Below, piece by piece: positions 6,878 to 10,203 of a DNA stretch of 10,203 nucleotides. Numbering within the stretch: position 1 is the first letter of the stretch; each line of letters starts with the position of its first letter. This DNA is from CAVPLM01 sp964497095 (GTDB lineage Bacteria; Actinomycetota; Thermoleophilia; RBG-16-64-13): positions 1 through 10,203 of the forward strand of contig CAZCCL010000094.1 in the NCBI GenBank assembly GCA_964497095.1, given 5' to 3'. Below the pieces are notes generated by a model. It searched no databases. It had not been told where the DNA came from and was given only the letters and a program-made list of their open reading frames with translations. The translations under genes were made by a program, and so were the position numbers.

Positions 6878-7513
6878 CTAGATCTTGCTGTAGGTCAGGG
6901 GGAGGACGACGTCGCGCAGACGGGCCGTCTCCGCGAGCGCCGCCTCTACCCGGGCCCAGGCCTCGCGCTTGAAGTCCTCGTCCCTTATCCAGGCCAGATT
7001 GATCTTGACGTTGAGCGCGGCCGACTGGGCGGCCGCGTCTGCCAGCACTACAGCCACGCCCGCGTCCGAAACGGCGTTCACATTGCCCTTCTCGGCTGCG
7101 GGTAGTGAGAGTCGCGCCACCTCAGCCGCCGCTTCGGCCACCTTCAGAGGCACCTCCGCAGCCCCGGCCAGCGCGGCCTGGAGAGTCTGCTCGCGCTCCG
7201 CCTTTTGGGAATCGGTGTCTTTGGGGAGCTTCATCGCCACAGCCACCGCCCTGTAGGCCACGGCGTCGAGTGTGACCAGTTCCTGCAGGCGAGCGCGGAG
7301 CTCCTCGGCGTCGGCTCTGATCCGGGTCACCGCGTCCTGGACGTCGGCGTATTTCTCCTTACCCAGGGTAAGGTCGGTGACCATGGTCACCAGGGCGGCG
7401 CCCAACGCGCCCACCAGCGCCGCCACACTCCCTCCGCCGGGCTCGGGCTCGGCGCTGGCCAGCTTGTCGAGATACGACTTGATGGTCCCATCCACGTATG
7501 ACGGTTCGGTCAC
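6878..7513 (-). CDS. fchA: methenyltetrahydrofolate cyclohydrolase (formiminotransferase-cyclodeaminase-like)
   Basis: A 211-residue helical protein of the cyclodeaminase/cyclohydrolase family (FTCD C-terminal fold), interconverting 10-formyl-THF and 5,10-methenyl-THF. Diagnostic features are SYLDKLASAEPEPGGGSVAA near the N-terminus, followed by GALGAALVTMV and a KEKY segment, and later LDAVAYRAV, VPLKVAEAAAEV and GNVNAVSDAGVA. The start is the GTG at 7513: it has AAGGAGG with a 5-nt spacer and gives the usual family N-terminus. The open frame extends to 7726, but that extension is Arg/Pro/Cys-rich, unlike any family member, and crosses the likely promoter. It is the first gene of the minus-strand cluster. 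With FolD apparently lacking cyclohydrolase residues, this enzyme is probably essential for the formyl-to-methylene conversion. Confidence 0.9.
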   Translation of the reverse strand: MTEPSYVDGTIKSYLDKLASAEPEPGGGSVAALVGALGAALVTMVTDLTLGKEKYADVQDAVTRIRADAEELRARLQELVTLDAVAYRAVAVAMKLPKDTDSQKAEREQTLQAALAGAAEVPLKVAEAAAEVARLSLPAAEKGNVNAVSDAGVAVVLADAAAQSAALNVKINLAWIRDEDFKREAWARVEAALAETARLRDVVLPLTYSKI

Positions 7514-7579
7514 ATGAGCCTCCTTGTCGAGTGGCGGGTGGCTTGAAGCAAAGTAAAGTCGGCTTGGGCAGTCGTCGTT

Positions 7580-7600
7580 GGGGACTCGAGAAAAGTCCCC
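7580..7600 (-). promoter_or_regulatory. perfect 7-bp hairpin in the presumed fchA leader, near a possible -10 element
   Basis: GGGGACT and AGTCCCC flank a 7-nt loop. On the minus strand a TACAAT hexamer (7614 to 7609) lies just upstream and could be the -10 box of the C1 cluster, which would put the hairpin at the very 5' end of the transcript, about 90 nt before the fchA start. No convincing -35 box is present at the usual spacing. Neither strand has a T-run after the stem, so it is not a standard terminator. A 5' stabilising stem or a protein operator are possible; both are inference. Confidence 0.35.
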
Positions 7601-7788
7601 AGGCTCGCATTGTACCGTCTTCCACCGATCGACGGGAGCACGCGGGTGCGCGCAGCGCGCGAACGCGGTGGGCCACCGGACCGTACAGGTGTCCTGCAAA
7701 CGCGCAGGAATCACGTGTAGTAACATGGCCCGGTCCGCGCGGGAAGGTCCGCAGTGGGCGGAGTATCATGGAACACATGGGGAAGGCT

Positions 7789-7816
7789 GTACCGAGCCCG
7801 GGTGGCCGCTCGGTGC
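7789..7816 (+). promoter_or_regulatory. potential hairpin 1 of a structured leader
   Basis: GTACCGAG (7789-7796) can pair with CTCGGTGC (7809-7816), an 8-bp stem with one G-U pair around a 12-nt loop. It is the first of three consecutive dyads ahead of the substrate-binding protein gene. In GC-rich DNA such stems arise often by chance, so the single element is weak evidence. Confidence 0.35.
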
Positions 7817-7835
7817 CGGAGAGGGGATGGTGATG

Positions 7836-7859
7836 CCGCAGGGCCGAGTTCAGCTGCGG
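7836..7859 (+). promoter_or_regulatory. potential hairpin 2 of a structured leader
   Basis: CCGCAG (7836-7841) pairs with CTGCGG (7854-7859) around a 12-nt loop, 19 nt after hairpin 1 and one nt before hairpin 3. The linker between hairpins 1 and 2 is purine-rich (GGAGAGGGGATGG). No match to a riboswitch consensus that I know. Confidence 0.3.
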
Positions 7860-7860
7860 A

Positions 7861-7888
7861 CTTGAGTGCGAGTCTAGATTCGTTCAAG
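7861..7888 (+). promoter_or_regulatory. potential hairpin 3 or operator dyad
   Basis: The outer arms CTTGA and TCAAG (7861-7865, 7884-7888) enclose an inner stem CGAGT/ATTCG (7869-7873, 7878-7882) with loop CTAG. The inner part contains the palindrome TCTAGA. It lies about 125 bp upstream of the start at 8014. This could be RNA structure or a repressor operator; the AT content is higher than in the surrounding DNA. Confidence 0.35.
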
Positions 7889-8013
7889 CATGGGAAGAAG
7901 AACCTGGAATGGAGCTGGACCGGCTTAGCACGGATTCTGGATCCTCGCGGAGGTCGGGTCAGCGGGCAAACGAAAGCAGGGGCCGTGAGCGGCCTCAAGG
8001 AGGAGGGTCGATT

Positions 8014-9596
8014 ATGACTGACAAACCCGAAGAGCGCTCGATGCAAGAAAGCGAGACGCTCGTGTGCAACTCTGTTTCTCGACGTGAGTTCCTGAAGATG
8101 GCCGGCATAGCCGGCGCGACNNNNNNNNNNNNNNNNNNNNNNNNNNNNNNNNNNNNNNNNNNNNNNNNNNNNNNNNNNNNNNNNNNNNNNNNNNNNNNNN
8201 NNNNNNNNNNNNNNNNNNNNGCAACTCTGTTTCTCGACGTGAGTTCCTGAAGATGGCCGGCATAGCCGGCGCGACCATCGGTGTGGGGGCCGGTCTGGGC
8301 GGCCTGCTGGCGGCCTGTGGCGGCGACGAAGAGACCACCACCACCGCCGGCGGCGAGACCACCACGACGGCTGCTGGTGAGACCACCACGACGGCTGCCA
8401 GTGCTGAGATGGGCCGCGAAGTGAAGATCGGTTGGGTCACCATGACCACCGGCGTGTTCGCCGGCCTGAGCGAACCTGATGACTTCTTGCTCAACCAGGC
8501 CAAAGAGACGATCGGCGACGGCCTGGTCTGTGCGGACGGTCTGCAGCACCCGATCACCTGGATCGTCAAGGACAGCCAGTCCGATTCCAACCGGGCGGCC
8601 GAGGTGGCGGGGGAGCTCATCACGCAGGACCAGCCCGACATCGTCTTCGGCGGCATGACCCCGGTGGTCAATATTCCGACGGGGCAGCAGTGCGAGGCGA
8701 ACGGGGTTCCGTGTGTCACCTACGGGTGCCCGATGGAACCGTGGTTCCAGGGCATGGGCGGCGACATGGCCAATCCGACTCAGGGCTTCAACTGGGCCTA
8801 CAACGTGTTCTTCTCGGTCGAGAATCTGATATCGGTTTACACGAACCTGCTGAGCATTCTGCCCACAAACATGAAGTTGGCAGCCCTGTTCCCGAACGAT
8901 CCGGATGGTAACGTGTTCAACACCATCTTGCCGCCTGCGATGGAGGGAGCCGGTTTCACCGTGGTCAACCCCGGGCTGTTCACGAATGGCACCGAGGACT
9001 TTTCCAGCGTGATCAACCAGTTCAAAGGCGAAGGCTGCGAGTGTCTCCTGGGCGCGTTCAACCCGCCGGACTTTGCGAACTTCTGGCAGCAGGCCGTTCA
9101 GCAGGGCTTCAGTCCTAAGACGACGTCTATCGCGCGGGCCATCCTTACTCGGCCCGACATGGATGCCGTGGGCGACATCGGCAACGGCCTATGTCTCGAG
9201 GTTTGGTGGGAGAAGACCTGGCCGTATACGTCATCACTGACCGGTCTCACCTGCCAAGGGATAGTCGATGCTTGGGCGGCCGTCGAGACGGCTCCCTACA
9301 CTCCCGCCCTGGGTCTGACCGGCGGTGGTGGTTTCGAGGTAGTGGTCGACGTCGTCAAACGCACGGCCGACATCGACGACCCGGCCTCCTACGTCGAAGC
9401 AATCAAGGCCACTGATCTCGATACCATACTAGGGCACATCAAGTTCGACGGCCCGTTGGCCAACTGCGCTCTCAGCCCGATCGTGGGCGGGCAGTGGATC
9501 GGCAAGGTGGGCAGTTGGGAACGGAATGTCGTTGAGAACGCCCTCTATCCCGACATCCCGATAACGGCCGAGATCGTGGACAGGTCCACGCTCTGA
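8014..9596 (+). CDS. Tat-exported lipoprotein, branched-chain amino acid/amide-type ABC substrate-binding protein (interrupted by a scaffold gap)
   Basis: Read as one gene: the ATG at 8014 (AAGGAGG, AGGGTCG upstream) to 8120, then from 8276 to the TGA at 9594-9596. Removing the gap and one copy of the duplicated 55 bp gives an in-frame product of 475 residues. The N-terminus has a twin-arginine motif SRREFLK (residues 22-28), a Gly/Ala-rich core and the lipobox LLAAC (Cys50), followed by an acidic, Thr-rich linker with three ETTTTA units. The mature domain starts VKIGWVTMTTGVFAG and contains IVFGGMTPVVN and FPNDPDG, typical of the periplasmic binding fold of Leu/Ile/Val, urea and amide transporters. 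The folded protein would sit on the outer face of the membrane and feed the permease; the ligand cannot be named. A LivG-type ATPase follows 48 nt downstream. The frame appears broken only because the N-run length is arbitrary. Confidence 0.88.
8066..8120 (+). repeat. 55-bp direct repeat, left copy, abutting the gap
   Basis: Bases 8066-8120 are identical to 8221-8275, one copy on each side of the N-run. Both encode the Tat-signal segment around REFLKMAGIAGA. An exact odd-length repeat abutting both sides of a gap is what unmerged contig ends from a k-mer assembler look like, so I treat it as an artefact. Confidence 0.93.
8121..8220. other. assembly gap of exactly 100 N
   Basis: A run of 100 N, a conventional placeholder size for scaffold joins of unknown length. 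It falls inside the signal-peptide coding part of the lipoprotein gene, directly after the codons for AGIAGA. The duplicated flanks show that probably no sequence is missing. Confidence 0.97.
8221..8275 (+). repeat. 55-bp direct repeat, right copy, abutting the gap
   Basis: Second copy of the 55-bp repeat, beginning immediately after the last N. Collapsing it onto the left copy removes 155 bases and joins both halves of the lipoprotein in the same reading frame, as expected if the two contigs overlap here. Confidence 0.93.
8331..8402 (+). repeat. three tandem 24-nt units encoding a Thr-rich linker
   Basis: Three consecutive 24-nt units begin GAGACCACCAC and encode ETTTTAGG, ETTTTAAG and ETTTTAAS. 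Units 2 and 3 differ only near their ends; unit 1 is more diverged. They lie directly after the lipid-attachment cysteine region and form a flexible spacer between the membrane anchor and the binding domain. The in-frame period suggests growth by unit duplication. Confidence 0.9.
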
Positions 9597-9644
9597 TCCG
9601 GTTGGGTCGAGTCTTGTAAGCAGGCTATCGCCAAGAGTGGACCG

Positions 9645-10203
9645 GTGACGGTCATACTTAGCGCAGAGCACCTGACCAAGTCCTTTGGCGGGGTGGTGGT
9701 AGTCGACGACCTGAGCGTCTCCCTCGAGCAGGGGGAGGCGCTCGGTGTCGTAGGCCCCAACGGGGCCGGGAAGACCACTATGCTCAACCTGCTTACCGGT
9801 ACGGTCTCAGCGGATTCCGGTCGGGTCACGTTCGCGGGTGTCGATATCTCCAAGCGCTCTCCGGAAGAGCGCTGCAACGCCGGGCTCGGCAGGACGTTCC
9901 AGATCCCCCGGCCCTTCGAGGGCATGACCGTGTTCGAGAACGTACTCGTCGGTGGCACCTACGGTCGAAGTCAGCCAGAGAAAGCCTCCTATGAGCTCTG
10001 TGCCCGGGCGCTTGATCGGACGGGTCTTCTCCCGCAGGCGAACGTGCTCGCGGAGTCACTGGGCCTCCTCGAGCGCAAGCGCCTCGAGTTGGCTCGGGCC
10101 TTGGCCACCGAGCCCAAGGCCCTCCTTCTGGATGAGATTGCCGGCGGCCTCACCGAGCACGAGGTCCACGAGCTTATCGAAACCGTTAGACAGCTGCGCG
10201 CGG
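9645..10203 (+). CDS. LivG-type ABC transporter ATP-binding protein, 3' end outside the window
   Basis: 186 codons of an ABC ATPase of the branched-chain amino acid uptake family, open to the window end. Motifs: Walker A GPNGAGKTT (residues 37-45), Q-loop in GRTFQIPRPF, Walker B ALLLDE (D163, E164) followed by IAGGLTEHEVHEL. FQIPRPFEGMTVFENVLVG is typical of LivG. The signature region reads SLGLLERKRLELARAL (138-153), where LivG proteins usually have a glycine-containing LxYGxQRRLE, so the canonical LSGGQ glycine is not visible. The start is the GTG at 9645, the only start codon between the in-frame stop at 9594 and the conserved region; its ribosome binding site is weak (AAGAG/GTGG), perhaps relying on coupling to the upstream gene 48 nt away. 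LivF-type ATPase and LivH/LivM permease genes are expected next. Which substrate is moved cannot be told. Confidence 0.9.
   Translation, partial: MTVILSAEHLTKSFGGVVVVDDLSVSLEQGEALGVVGPNGAGKTTMLNLLTGTVSADSGRVTFAGVDISKRSPEERCNAGLGRTFQIPRPFEGMTVFENVLVGGTYGRSQPEKASYELCARALDRTGLLPQANVLAESLGLLERKRLELARALATEPKALLLDEIAGGLTEHEVHELIETVRQLRA

Larger units (their letters stand above)
7514..8013. other. divergent intergenic region, no credible gene
   Basis: 500 bp between fchA (minus) and the transporter operon (plus). Open frames here (for example 7754-8017 plus, 7711-8046 minus) have no ribosome binding site, no recognisable family and are Arg/Gly/Pro-rich, as expected of noise in GC-rich DNA. The region must hold promoters for both directions. 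It contains short dyads: 7580-7600, 7648-7660 (GCGCGC either side of one A), 7666-7678 (CGGTGG/CCACCG), 7692-7709 (TCCTGC/GCAGGA) and 7677-7683 with 7731-7737 (CGGACCG/CGGTCCG). Three larger ones are annotated separately. No tRNA or known riboswitch class recognised. Confidence 0.7.

Noticed and set aside
7516..7606. GAGCCT at 7606-7601 (minus strand) as an anti-Shine-Dalgarno for AGGCTC at the fchA start
   Set aside because: Only six bases pair, and part would lie before the likely transcription start; too weak to claim.
7641..7680. GCGCGC-A-GCGCGC and CGGTGG-G-CCACCG palindromes as a terminator or phage attachment site
   Set aside because: No T-run follows on either strand and no integrase or tRNA is near; simple GC-rich palindromes are expected by chance.
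7514..7726. Longer FchA starting at 7726
   Set aside because: The added residues do not resemble the family; the GTG at 7513 has AAGGAGG at ideal spacing.
7754..8017. Small ORF of 87 codons in the intergenic region
   Set aside because: No ribosome binding site, composition typical of chance frames, and it overlaps the leader dyads.
8014..8275. Lipoprotein gene as a pseudogene with frameshift
   Set aside because: The frame break comes from the arbitrary N length; collapsing the duplicated 55 bp restores the frame exactly.

Overview
The window is GC-rich and densely packed. It looks like part of a chromosome contig from an anaerobic bacterium with folate-based (Wood-Ljungdahl type) one-carbon metabolism. 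The Tat/lipobox substrate-binding lipoprotein with a Thr-rich ETTTTA linker is a style common in Actinomycetota, so an uncultured anaerobic actinobacterial lineage is my best guess. That placement is inference; the window holds no rRNA or other marker gene.

Left part (1-7513, all minus strand, transcribed right to left): fchA (methenyl-THF cyclohydrolase), folD (methylene-THF dehydrogenase), a cytoplasmic-type [NiFe] hydrogenase small and large subunit, metV, metF (methylene-THF reductase), lpdA (dihydrolipoyl dehydrogenase), then the first 13 codons of another gene leaving the window. The order fchA-folD-metV-metF-lpdA resembles the methyl-branch clusters of acetogens. The unusual point is that a hydrogenase pair sits between folD and metV. 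The four genes hydS-hydL-metV-metF are very tightly joined: TAATG stop/start overlap, 21-nt gap, 4-nt overlap. This suggests a hydrogenase electrically linked to methylene-THF reduction.

The parts show matching specialisations. FolD has lost two residues needed for cyclohydrolase activity, which the neighbouring FchA can supply. FolD also carries an extra four-cysteine, zinc-knuckle-like insertion. The hydrogenase large subunit ends exactly at the His where the maturation protease normally cuts, so it needs no C-terminal processing. The small subunit has no Tat signal, which puts the complex in the cytoplasm with the folate enzymes.

Middle (7514-8013): a 500-bp divergent intergenic region without a credible gene. 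It holds several inverted repeats, including three consecutive potential hairpins on the plus strand upstream of the transporter genes.

Right part (8014-10203, plus strand): a Tat-exported lipoprotein of the branched-chain amino acid/amide substrate-binding family, followed by a LivG-type ABC ATPase that runs off the window. The lipoprotein gene is interrupted by a 100-N scaffold gap with identical 55-bp flanks. Merging the two 55-bp copies restores one open frame of 475 codons, so this is almost certainly an assembly artefact and not a broken gene.
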